48,440 bases of DNA from Pseudomonadota bacterium (GTDB taxonomy: Bacteria > Pseudomonadota > Gammaproteobacteria > Steroidobacterales > Steroidobacteraceae), in NCBI GenBank assembly GCA_025355245.1, contig JANXZZ010000267.1, positions 1 to 48,440 of the forward strand. The letters run 5' to 3'. The translations under genes were made by a program, and so were the position numbers. Of this stretch, positions 7,450-15,418 are shown one piece after another (the first letter of the stretch is position 1; every line of letters begins with the position of its first letter). Below the pieces are notes generated by a model, which saw only the letters and a program-made list of their open reading frames with translations, ran no database searches and was not told where the DNA came from.

Positions 7450-8625
7450 ATGCTCCCGCCGCTCGAAGTCCTTGTCGCGTTTCTACGGCTCGGCCTCACG
7501 AGTTTTGGCGGCCCGATCGCGCACCTGGGATATTTCCGGACGGAGTTCGTCGTGCGGCGCGGCTGGCTCGACGATCACGCGTATTCGGACCTGGTAGCGC
7601 TCTGCCAATTTCTGCCCGGCCCCGCAAGCAGCCAGGTCGGGTATTCGATTGGCCTGCTCCGCGCAGGGTATTGGGGCGGGCTTGCCGCGTGGCTTGGCTT
7701 CACGCTTCCCTCGGCCATCGCCATGGTGTGCTTTGCCTACGGTTCGCGGGCGCTCGCGGGGCCGCTCGCGCTCGGCGCACTTCACGGCCTCATGCTCGTC
7801 GCCGTCGCGGTCGTTGCGCAAGCGGTCATTGGAATGGCGCGCTCGCTCTGCCCGGACCTACCGCGCGCCGGCATCGCCGTCGTCGCCGCGCTTTTTGCGC
7901 TTGCGGGTATCGGATCGGCGCGCCAACTCGGTGCGATTGCGCTCGGCGCGCTCGCTGGCGCCTTGCTCCGCGGTGGCGCGACGTCGGCCCCCGCGTGGAG
8001 CGTGACCGTGCCGGTGTCGCGGCGCGTCGGACTCCTCGCGCTGGCCGCGTTCTTCGGGCTGCTCGTCGGCTTGCCGATCCTCCGGCAGTTCACCGATTCG
8101 GCCCGGATCGCGCTGTTCGATGCATTTTTTCGCTCGGGTGCGTTCGTCTTTGGCGGCGGCCACATTGTGCTGCCGCTGCTTCGGGAAGCAGTCGTCGTTC
8201 CGGGCTGGACGTCCGATTCGACTTTTCTCGCGGGATACGGCGCGGCGCAAGCGGTCCCCGGTCCGCTCTTTACGTTCGCTGCGTACCTCGGTGCCGTGGC
8301 CGGGATCCCGCCGAACGGGTTGCTCGGCGCCGGACTCGGCCTGTTGGGGCTGTCCCTACCCGGCCTTCTGCTCGTAACGGGGGTCCTGCCGTTCTGGCAT
8401 ACGTACCGACACCGGCCGGGGGTGCGGGCGGCGATGCGCGGCGCCGGGGCAGCCGTCGTGGGGCTCCTTGCAGCGGCGCTCTACGATCCCGTCTGGACCC
8501 GCTCGATCCGGTCGCCCGCGGACATTGGCATCGCGCTTGCGGGATTCGTGCTGTTGACCGTCGGCCGTGCACCCCCTCTCGCGGTCTGCGTGCTGAGCGC
8601 TGTCGCCGGCGCCGCGTTGGCGTAG
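7450..8625 (+). CDS. chrA: Chromate transporter, two-domain CHR family
   Basis: 391 residues with two homologous CHR halves. The first has LGLTSFGGPIAHLGYFR and LCQFLPGPASSQVGY. The second has SGAFVFGGGHIVLPLL and AAQAVPGPLFTFAAYLG. This is the usual length and architecture of long-chain ChrA, which exports chromate across the inner membrane in exchange for protons. It starts seven bases after the aquaporin stop and closes the operon, linking chromate and arsenic resistance. Confidence 0.93.
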   Translation: MLPPLEVLVAFLRLGLTSFGGPIAHLGYFRTEFVVRRGWLDDHAYSDLVALCQFLPGPASSQVGYSIGLLRAGYWGGLAAWLGFTLPSAIAMVCFAYGSRALAGPLALGALHGLMLVAVAVVAQAVIGMARSLCPDLPRAGIAVVAALFALAGIGSARQLGAIALGALAGALLRGGATSAPAWSVTVPVSRRVGLLALAAFFGLLVGLPILRQFTDSARIALFDAFFRSGAFVFGGGHIVLPLLREAVVVPGWTSDSTFLAGYGAAQAVPGPLFTFAAYLGAVAGIPPNGLLGAGLGLLGLSLPGLLLVTGVLPFWHTYRHRPGVRAAMRGAGAAVVGLLAAALYDPVWTRSIRSPADIGIALAGFVLLTVGRAPPLAVCVLSAVAGAALA

Positions 8626-8812
8626 CGCCCGACGAACCCTCGGCGCTGCGGGCGGACCGACCGACGCCCGGAGTCGCGGCCCCCGTCGCGCCGATCCGCA
8701 CGTCGCTGGCCGCGTCGAGGATTGCGAGGAAATCCTTGTCCCGCACGGATTCCGGCCGGCAGGCGCGCACAGCGTCCGGATGGGTTCGAGCTACGCGCCC
8801 GCCCGACATTCA

Positions 8813-8995
8813 CCGCGCCGACGCGCGCGTCTGATCCATCGCGAACTTGGCAACTTCCAAGGCTTTCAGGGACTTCACGTGCACGCGAGGCCGGACGCCG
8901 AGCGCTTGTGCGCGCTGGCGAATGCGCTCGGCATTTGCGGTGAGCCGGGCACGAACGAACAGCAGGGCGGCGTCGACACAGCCTCGAGGCGCACG
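8813..8995 (-). pseudogene. N-terminal remnant of a D-threonine aldolase/DSD1-type PLP enzyme
   Basis: Immediately after the cyclodeaminase stop, in the same frame, about 60 codons read VDAALLFVRARLTANAERIR, then QALGVRPRVHVKSLKALEVAKFAMD, before a TGA. This matches the start of the alanine-racemase-N fold shared by D-threonine aldolase and D-serine dehydratase DSD1. There the text is close to PALLVDRARLxANIxRM followed by LRPHVKTHKSLEVA, whose first Lys binds PLP. The rest of the gene is missing or unrecognisable. A further reverse frame below 8809 containing VRIGATGAATPG might be a later piece, but that is weak. Confidence 0.55.
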
Positions 8996-9994
8996 CTAGA
9001 ACTCCACGACCTGACCGACGCCGAGCCGTTCGGCTTCCTCGAGCACGAACCGCGCCGACACGAGATCCTCGCAGACCATGCCGAGGGACTTGAACATCGT
9101 GATGTCATTTGCGTCGCGGCGCCCAACCGCGCGGCCACCCAGCACGTCGCCGATGCTGCCGAGGATGTGCGCGTCGGTCACGATGCCCGCATCCCGCGCC
9201 CGGCGGAATTCCCCGGCAAGCGCCAGCGCGCTGTCGAGGAAGTCGACATAGAAGCGGCTGCGCAGCACCGCCTCAGAGTCGACTTCCGCGGTCGTCGGGA
9301 TGCTGGACCCGACGACGTTGAGGTGCTGGCCCGCGTGCAGCCACCGGCCCAGAAGATAGGGTTCCGGCGCCGCGGTCGTCGTGCACAACACGTCGGCGCG
9401 CTCCATGGCTGACTCGATCGTCGCTGCCGGCTCCACCGCGACACCAAAGCGCGCCCGGGAGGCGGTGCAAAAGGCGTGTACCCGGACAGCGTCCCGTCCC
9501 CACACCAGCACGGTTCTGAACGCGCGCACCTTGAGCAGCGCCTCGATATGCACCGTCGCCTGTTCGCCATAACCGAACACGGCCATCACGCTGACATCGG
9601 AGCGCGCGAGAGCGTCGGTCGCGACCGCGGACGCCGCCGCCGTCCGGATCGCGGTGATCTCGCGCGCCTCGACGATGCCGACCGGCCGACCGGTGAGGGC
9701 GTCGAACATCAGCACCATTCCCTGATGCGAGCCAAGCTCTGTCCCAAAATTGCCCGGAAACACGGTGACCACCTTGATGCCGAGCTGCGCCGCAGTCCCG
9801 TCGGCCTGGCCCGGAATGAAGCCCGGCATCATGCCAAGGAGGTTCCGCCCCTCGGGGACCTTGAGCGCCGTGCGGATGGGCTGGAGCGCGCCGCCGGGAC
9901 CGGGATACCTCATGGCCTTGCGCATGAGGCCGATGCAGGCGGACATCGGCAGCAGGCGATTGACCTCGTGGGCGTTGATCAGGCGAAGCGACAT
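8996..9994 (-). CDS. Ornithine cyclodeaminase/mu-crystallin family protein
   Basis: 332 residues, the family's normal length. Early motifs include MMPGFIPG and LGIKVVTVFPGN with the substrate-binding Lys. REITAIRTAAASAVAT and the Rossmann loop VFGYGEQATVHIEAL (NAD(P)-binding) follow, then VVGSSIPTTAEVD. Members cyclise ornithine, reduce cyclic imines or oxidise amino acids, and sequence alone does not decide which. A remnant of a D-amino-acid PLP enzyme lies directly behind it, so the pair may once have handled a beta-hydroxy or D-amino acid. Confidence 0.88.
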   Translation of the reverse strand: MSLRLINAHEVNRLLPMSACIGLMRKAMRYPGPGGALQPIRTALKVPEGRNLLGMMPGFIPGQADGTAAQLGIKVVTVFPGNFGTELGSHQGMVLMFDALTGRPVGIVEAREITAIRTAAASAVATDALARSDVSVMAVFGYGEQATVHIEALLKVRAFRTVLVWGRDAVRVHAFCTASRARFGVAVEPAATIESAMERADVLCTTTAAPEPYLLGRWLHAGQHLNVVGSSIPTTAEVDSEAVLRSRFYVDFLDSALALAGEFRRARDAGIVTDAHILGSIGDVLGGRAVGRRDANDITMFKSLGMVCEDLVSARFVLEEAERLGVGQVVEF

Positions 9995-10389
9995 GGCGGG
10001 GGTCCTGCTGGCGTTGGCAAACGGAAGCGGCGTCTAAAGGCGACTGCGGACAGTTTAGAAGTCATCCACCGAATTTACATGTCGCGACCGCGCCCGGAGG
10101 GCGCGTGAAGTGACTGAAGGTGCTGCTAAAGATCGGCTGCCGTGACGAAAACGGGACCACGCACCAACGCTGCCTCCGCCTGCGCCGCCGCTTGCAGGAA
10201 CCGCGCAGCAGGCCTGGCCCGGCTGCGATGTCGGTTCGCCCGCGGGTCCGCCGTTTGCAGAACCGAGCGCGGTGTACCGCGCAGGATCACCGCCGTCCGC
10301 GGCCGGCGCGCGCTGAGTGCACAAGCCAGCTCTGTGCCGCAGCGGCAAAATTGACTGCTCGATCCGCTGCAGTCGTTCGCTCATCCGCT
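9995..10389. other. 395 bases without a recognisable gene
   Basis: Only short low-quality frames on both strands. It holds the upstream region of the cyclodeaminase gene (minus strand, start 9994) and the 3' flank of the repeat protein. No terminator with a T-run was seen. Confidence 0.5.
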
Positions 10390-11352
10390 CTACTTCGACG
10401 CGAACTGACAGGTAACGCCCCGGTCCAGAGCGGCCGGACAATCGACCGCTTCAAACTTGTTGACGTTGTCATCAAGCGGAATGAACGCGACAAGACCGGC
10501 AGGTCGCTCAGAACATTGCACTTCGACAACGTAACGCCTGTCGACGCTTTCCCGCCCCACCACGCGCATTTGACTCGGTTCGCAATCGACGCCGTTATGC
10601 TTGAGCGCGTCGCGAAAAGCCTGCATCGAGACGGGCGTCGATACCGGGCCGCCGTCCGTCAGGTGACACTTCAGCCCGCGCGCCGCCGCGTCGCGGCAGC
10701 CGATAGCGGATAGCTGCCCGGACGCCGAAGTTCGCGGCACCTTGAGCAGATAGCCCCTGCCGTCGTCGCACGAGACTTCGGTGTAATCGATCTCGCGTGA
10801 CGTACTGAGCCCAAACCAGCGCACGCCCTTGATCGCGCACGGCGTGCCGACCGCGGACATGAGACCGCCCGCCATCGCCTTGATGTCCTTGTTCGCCGGA
10901 AGTTGGCAGTACAGGTCCGACTTCCGACCCTCGACGAGGTCGGCCGCGTGGGTCGCATCCGCTGCGAAGCAGGACGTCGCGACAGGACTCTGGCCGCCCG
11001 ACTGCAGCAGGTAACCGGTCCCGTTCCTGCACGCGACCTCGTACAGCTTCGCTTCGATTGCCTTGCCTCCCTCGGTAACGTGACCGCGGCCGATCGATTC
11101 TGCGTCGGTGATCTCGCACGGAAGCCCCAAGGCACCGACCAGCGTGCCGCTCTCCGCCTTAGCCAGCGCCAACGAGCGATCGTCGGCCTTGCGCAGCTTT
11201 TCGATATCGTCGGGGTTCATCAGGCCGCCGGGCATGCCAGGCGTGTTCATTTTCGAGGCGGGGTCGGCGCGCGTGTTTTGTGCGTGGGCAACGCTCGGAT
11301 AGAGGCCGGTCACCGGGAGCAAAAGGGCGAATGAAATGACTACGGATCGCAC
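10390..11352 (-). CDS. Periplasmic protein with three four-cysteine repeats
   Basis: Unrecognised 320-residue exported protein. The start is GTG 11352, with GAGG about eight bases upstream and a clear signal peptide MRSVVISFALLLPVTG...AHA cleaved near residue 24. The mature part has three tandem repeats of roughly 60-90 residues, each with four Cys: 79/108/128/149, 172/195/219/229 and 257/280/305/315. No other Cys is present. Shared pattern: GxxC, about 22-28 residues, then an EV.C motif (YEVAC, TEVSC, VEVQC), GxGYLL in repeats 1 and 2, and a closing Cys pair. Two disulfides per repeat are likely in the oxidising periplasm. Function unknown. Confidence 0.75.
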   Translation of the reverse strand: MRSVVISFALLLPVTGLYPSVAHAQNTRADPASKMNTPGMPGGLMNPDDIEKLRKADDRSLALAKAESGTLVGALGLPCEITDAESIGRGHVTEGGKAIEAKLYEVACRNGTGYLLQSGGQSPVATSCFAADATHAADLVEGRKSDLYCQLPANKDIKAMAGGLMSAVGTPCAIKGVRWFGLSTSREIDYTEVSCDDGRGYLLKVPRTSASGQLSAIGCRDAAARGLKCHLTDGGPVSTPVSMQAFRDALKHNGVDCEPSQMRVVGRESVDRRYVVEVQCSERPAGLVAFIPLDDNVNKFEAVDCPAALDRGVTCQFASK

Positions 11353-11439
11353 TAGGATTGCCTCGCCAAGGGGTGTCGGTGCTGTGCGAACGAGCTTAGG
11401 CCTTTGAATATCGCCGGTCCAAGCCAATCGTCGGTTCGG

Positions 11440-11780
11440 GACGGTGGCCGGATCGGGGACCTCGCGAGCGGCGCCGTCTTCGTCTGCCGTGGCTTCTCTC
11501 CTTATATACAGAAGGTCGTGGACCTTGGCGGGTACGCCGAGGCGAACGATGCGCACGTGGTCGCGATCACCGATTCGGCGGCCTCCCCGCTGGCTGGCAA
11601 GGAGAGGACGTGGTTCTTATTCCCGCAGCGAGCCCGTGGGCTTTCGACTCGATGTCCACGGGAACGGCTGTCGCTCAGAGCATCATCGCGCAGATGCCTG
11701 CGATCGGCGGAATCGCGGTCCCTAACTGCCTCACCGCACGGGAGCGGGCGCTGAACGAGCGGAAGACGTTCACCCGGTAG
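11440..11780 (+). pseudogene. Frameshifted SIS-domain remnant of a MurR/RpiR-type regulator
   Basis: One frame encodes GAVFVCRGFSPYIQKVVDLG, then DAHVVAITDSAASPLAG, matching the sugar-phosphate (SIS) domain of RpiR regulators (VVAISFSxYTRxTVE, VIAITDSPLSPLA). Near 11617-11622 homology passes to another frame by a single missing base. That frame reads IPAASPWAFDSMSTGTAVAQ and goes to TAG at 11778-11780, like the family's SPxxFDSxxAALALAE ending. The N-terminal helix-turn-helix domain is absent. Truncated and frameshifted, it is a dead gene fragment. Confidence 0.65.
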
Positions 11781-11960
11781 GGCCTGTTGGGCGGGCCGAT
11801 TTCCGGCACGTTCCCGATCGTTCGTCGCCACGCGGGTCGCGAGGGCACCGACGAACGGAGCGCACGCCACCGGTCATGGCGTGGACGACCCGGGCACCCC
11901 GCCGATCGAAAGCCCAACCGGACGCCCGCAGGGCCGTGTCGATCCGGTCATCACATCGCG

Positions 11961-11966
11961 TATGAT
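11961..11966 (+). promoter_or_regulatory. Candidate -10 box TATGAT before the TonB receptor gene
   Basis: TATGAT in GC-rich DNA, about 117 bases upstream of the receptor's GTG. No convincing -35. The rest of 11781-12082 shows no gene. Confidence 0.25.
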
Positions 11967-12082
11967 CCGTAGACGCGTACCCGCTGGCGCCGGCCACCGC
12001 CGACGGCACGGACGCACTCCCGACGTCGCGCGCGGTCAGTGATGCGGGAAAACACAAGAGATCGACCGGGGAGGGGATCGCC

Positions 12083-14731
12083 GTGAAGACGAAATTGGCC
12101 TATGCCATTGCCTGCGTGCTCGCCGGGACCACCGCCGCGTCGGCGGCTGAACGCACCACCTCTGCGCCCGACAGCGCCGACTCCCTCGCCGAGGTGGTCG
12201 TGACGGCACAGCGCCGCACGGAAAATATCCAGGACGTACCGATCTCGATCCAGGCGTTGACCGCGACCACGCTTGCGCAACTCAACGTCACGACGTTCGA
12301 CGACTACATCAAGTTCCTGCCGAACGTCACGAGCGCAGCCAACGGCCCCGGCCAGAGCGAAGTGTTCATGCGCGGCCTGAGCGCCGGCTCGCAAGCGAGC
12401 CAGGGAAGCGCCGCGACCGGACTGTGGCCCAACGTCGCAATCTACCTCGACAACCAGTCGGGCCAGATGCCGAATCGCAACCTCGACGTCTTCGCGGCCG
12501 ACCTCAACCGCATCGAGGTCCTCGAGGGCCCGCAAGGCACGCTGTTCGGCTCGGGTGCCGAGGCGGGCGTCATCCGTTACATCACGAACGAGCCCAAGCT
12601 CAATACCACCGAGGGCTCGTTCAAGGCGGGCTACGGTATCACCGCGCACGGCGATCCCAACTCCTCGCTCGAGGCGGTGCTCAACCTGCCGCTCGTCGCG
12701 GACCATCTCGCCCTACGCGGCGTGATTTACAACGACCAGCGCGGCGGTTACATCAACAACGTGCCGGCGACGTTCACCCGCAAGAACACCGACATCGGCA
12801 TCCACTACGCGAACTACCCCGCCGTGAACGGCAACTGCCCCGACGGCCTGCCGAATGCGGGCTCCTGCGTTCCGCCGGGAAGCCCGACGCTGTCCAACAA
12901 TGCGATCACCAAGAACGCGATCAATCCGGTCAGTTACCAGGGCCTGCGCGCCGAGCTTCTCTACAAGATCAACGACGACTGGAACGTGCTGCTGTCACAA
13001 TCTTTCCAGACGATGAACTCGGCAGGTGTGTTTTACCAGCAGCCGCTTTCGTCGAACGGGGCGCCGCTCAACCCGCTCGAGGTGACGCTGTTCAACGACT
13101 CGCACAACAATGACCGCTTCGAAAGCACGGCGTGGACCGTGAACGGCAAGGTGGGCCCGCTGGCCGCCGTGTACACGGGCGGCTACCTAGTGCGCAAGGT
13201 CGACCAGACCGGCGACTATACGAACTATGCTCGTGGCGTCTACTCCGACTACTACCAGTGCTTCGGCCCCGGTTCCGGCGGCGACAACACGCTCACCTCG
13301 ACCTGCAAGTCCCCGACCGCCTACTGGATCTCGATCGAGCGCAACGAACACCAGCAGCACGAGTTTCGTCTGAGCACGCCGGACGATTGGCGGGTTCGCG
13401 GCATTGTCGGTGCGTTCTGGGAGAACAATACGCTTTATGACCTGACCAGCTGGCACTACAAGTCCATCCCGGCTTGCACGGCGACCGCGAACGTCGGTTG
13501 CTTGACCGACATCGGCACGATCGCCGGCACCACAGTGCAGGTACCCGGCGTGACGAGCGACAACACCTCTTTCAACCAGGACGAGAAGCACGTCACCAAG
13601 CAGACGGCGTTTTTTATGTCGTTCGACTTCGACCTGGTCCCGAAGACGCTGACGTTGACTGTCGGTACGCGCCACTTCAAATTCGACAACACGTTCGTCG
13701 GCAGCGTCGGCGGCAGCTTCGGCTGCTTCGCGCAAGGCGCACCACCGTGCCCGAACTACCCGACCTACGCTTACAGCCTGGACGCGCAGAACCTGAATGG
13801 CTCGGAAGCGGGCTGGAAAAGCCGCGTCAACCTGACCTGGCACGTCACGCCCGATGCGATGCTCTACTAGACGCTGTCGCAGGGATTCCGGCCCGGCGGC
13901 TTCAACCAGAACGGCTTGTCACAACATACGCCCGGGCCCGACGGCCAGGCGCAGTACCTGATTCCGCGCTCGTACTCGTCCGATAAGCTGACCAACAACG
14001 AGATCGGCTGGAAGACGGAATTCCTGAACCACCGCCTGCAGTGGAACGGCGCGATCTACCAGGAGAATTGGAACAACGTGCAGATCGAGTTCTTCAATCC
14101 CGGGCTCGTGGGCAACCTTTTCTACAACACGAACGGGCAGAACTTCGTGGTGAAAGGCCTCGAGACCTCCCTGGTCGCGCGGCCGATCACCGGGGTCACG
14201 CTGCAGGGCGCGGCTTCCTGGAACCACAGCCGCCAGACGAATTCGCCTGCACTCATCGACAACAACCCGTCGAGCGCCAACTACGGCCAGCCGATCACGC
14301 AGATCTGCAGCTCCTTGCCCTGCTCCGCAGTCACCAATCCGTTCGGCCCGGTCGGCGCACCGAGCGCGGATGCGCCGCCGCTCCAGTTCAGCCTGCGCGC
14401 GCGCTACGACTGGGTCCTCGGCAGCGGTTTGCTGCCGTTCGCGCAGCTGGCGGCCCACCACACCGCGCATTCGTACACGCAGGCGGGCGCCAACCCCAAC
14501 TATGCGATTGGCGGCGCAGTCGGTACGTCGCGTGGCCGCTTCGAGAACCCCGCCTACTCTACGTTCGATGCGTCCTTCGGCGTCGCGAAGGACACCTGGC
14601 TGTTAAGCGTGTTCGCCGAAAACCTGTCCAACTCGAACGCGAGCACGTTCGTCAGCACGGATCAGTTCATCGTCGCGCAGACGCCGCTACGGCCGCGCGT
14701 GATCGGCGCGTCGTTCTCGTATTCGTTCTAG
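12083..14731 (+). pseudogene. TonB-dependent outer-membrane receptor with one in-frame TAG
   Basis: A single frame of 882 codons. GTG 12083 follows a strong GGGGAGGGG ribosome site. Signal peptide to about residue 22, then a TonB-box-like/plug start AEVVVTAQRRTENIQDVP, plug motifs including LEGPQGTLFGSG, and a 22-stranded-type barrel ending in aromatic Phe (SFSYSF). Codon 596 (13868-13870) is TAG where relatives have Tyr (LYYTLSQGFRPGGFN). After it the frame runs on cleanly through GFRPGGFNQNG to the true C-terminus. Without readthrough the barrel loses about its last third and could not insert. Its 3' end resembles the receptor at the right end of the window. Substrate unknown. Confidence 0.88.
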
Positions 14732-14836
14732 CGCGGCCTGGGCCCAGTCGGTCGAGACGCACGCGTTACGCCGCAACGTGAAGCACGAAGGAACGGATGA
14801 TCTGGCGGCGTCGCGCGTTCGATCGACCCAATTGCC

Positions 14837-15292
14837 GTGGATTTGATGCTCAACGAAGTACCCGAGCTTGACGACGTCGACATTTCGATCGGCGGCGACC
14901 TGTTCATGGCGCGCTGGGAGACGGCTTCGTCGCCGCGTACCTGCGCGGCGTTCCAGCGCCTACTTCCGTACACGCAGAAGATCATTCACGCGCGCTGGAG
15001 CGGCGAGGCCTGCTGGGTTCCGCTCGGCGGGCTCGATTTGGGGGTCGCGCCGGAGCATCCGGTCGCGCGACCGGCGCCGGGCCAAATCCTGTTCTATCCG
15101 GGCGGCATCAGCGAGACCGAGATTCTCGTCCCGTACGGCAGAGCGCGATTCAACAGCGTCGCCGGCGAACTCGCCGGCAATCATTTCCTGACCATCGTCG
15201 GCGGTCTTGAACGCCTGGCAGAGCTCGGCCGCGAAATTCTCTGGAACGGCAGTCGCGATATCCGCTTCGAGTCCGCACGCTCCAGCCGCTAG
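14837..15292 (+). CDS. DUF3830 family protein (cyclophilin-like)
   Basis: 151 residues with the family's signature stretches: PRTCAAFQRLLPY, IIHARWSGEACWVPLG, ILFYPGGISETEIL and ELAGNHFLTIVGGLE, ending LWNGSRDI. DUF3830 proteins adopt a cyclophilin-like beta barrel and often sit beside catabolic amidohydrolases or racemases. Their biochemical role is not established. GTG 14837 is used; ATG 14846 would lose three residues. It follows the broken TonB receptor on the same strand after 105 bases. Confidence 0.88.
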   Translation: MDLMLNEVPELDDVDISIGGDLFMARWETASSPRTCAAFQRLLPYTQKIIHARWSGEACWVPLGGLDLGVAPEHPVARPAPGQILFYPGGISETEILVPYGRARFNSVAGELAGNHFLTIVGGLERLAELGREILWNGSRDIRFESARSSR

Positions 15293-15418
15293 CCACGCCA
15301 ACGCACTTGGGCCCGAGTGGCGAGCCCGAGCCGGTGGCCAGATTACTTCGATCCCGCGCGCTCCGGGCGAAATGCGGGGCGGCGCTCCTCGCGCAGCGGC
15401 CGCTGCGCGCGGAACCGA

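Noticed and set aside
5648-13870. Genome-wide reassignment of TAG to an amino acid
   Set aside because: Many intact genes here end in TAG (for example chrA, the cyclodeaminase, the GDCCVxC gene and the 12-Cys protein), so TAG works as an ordinary stop.
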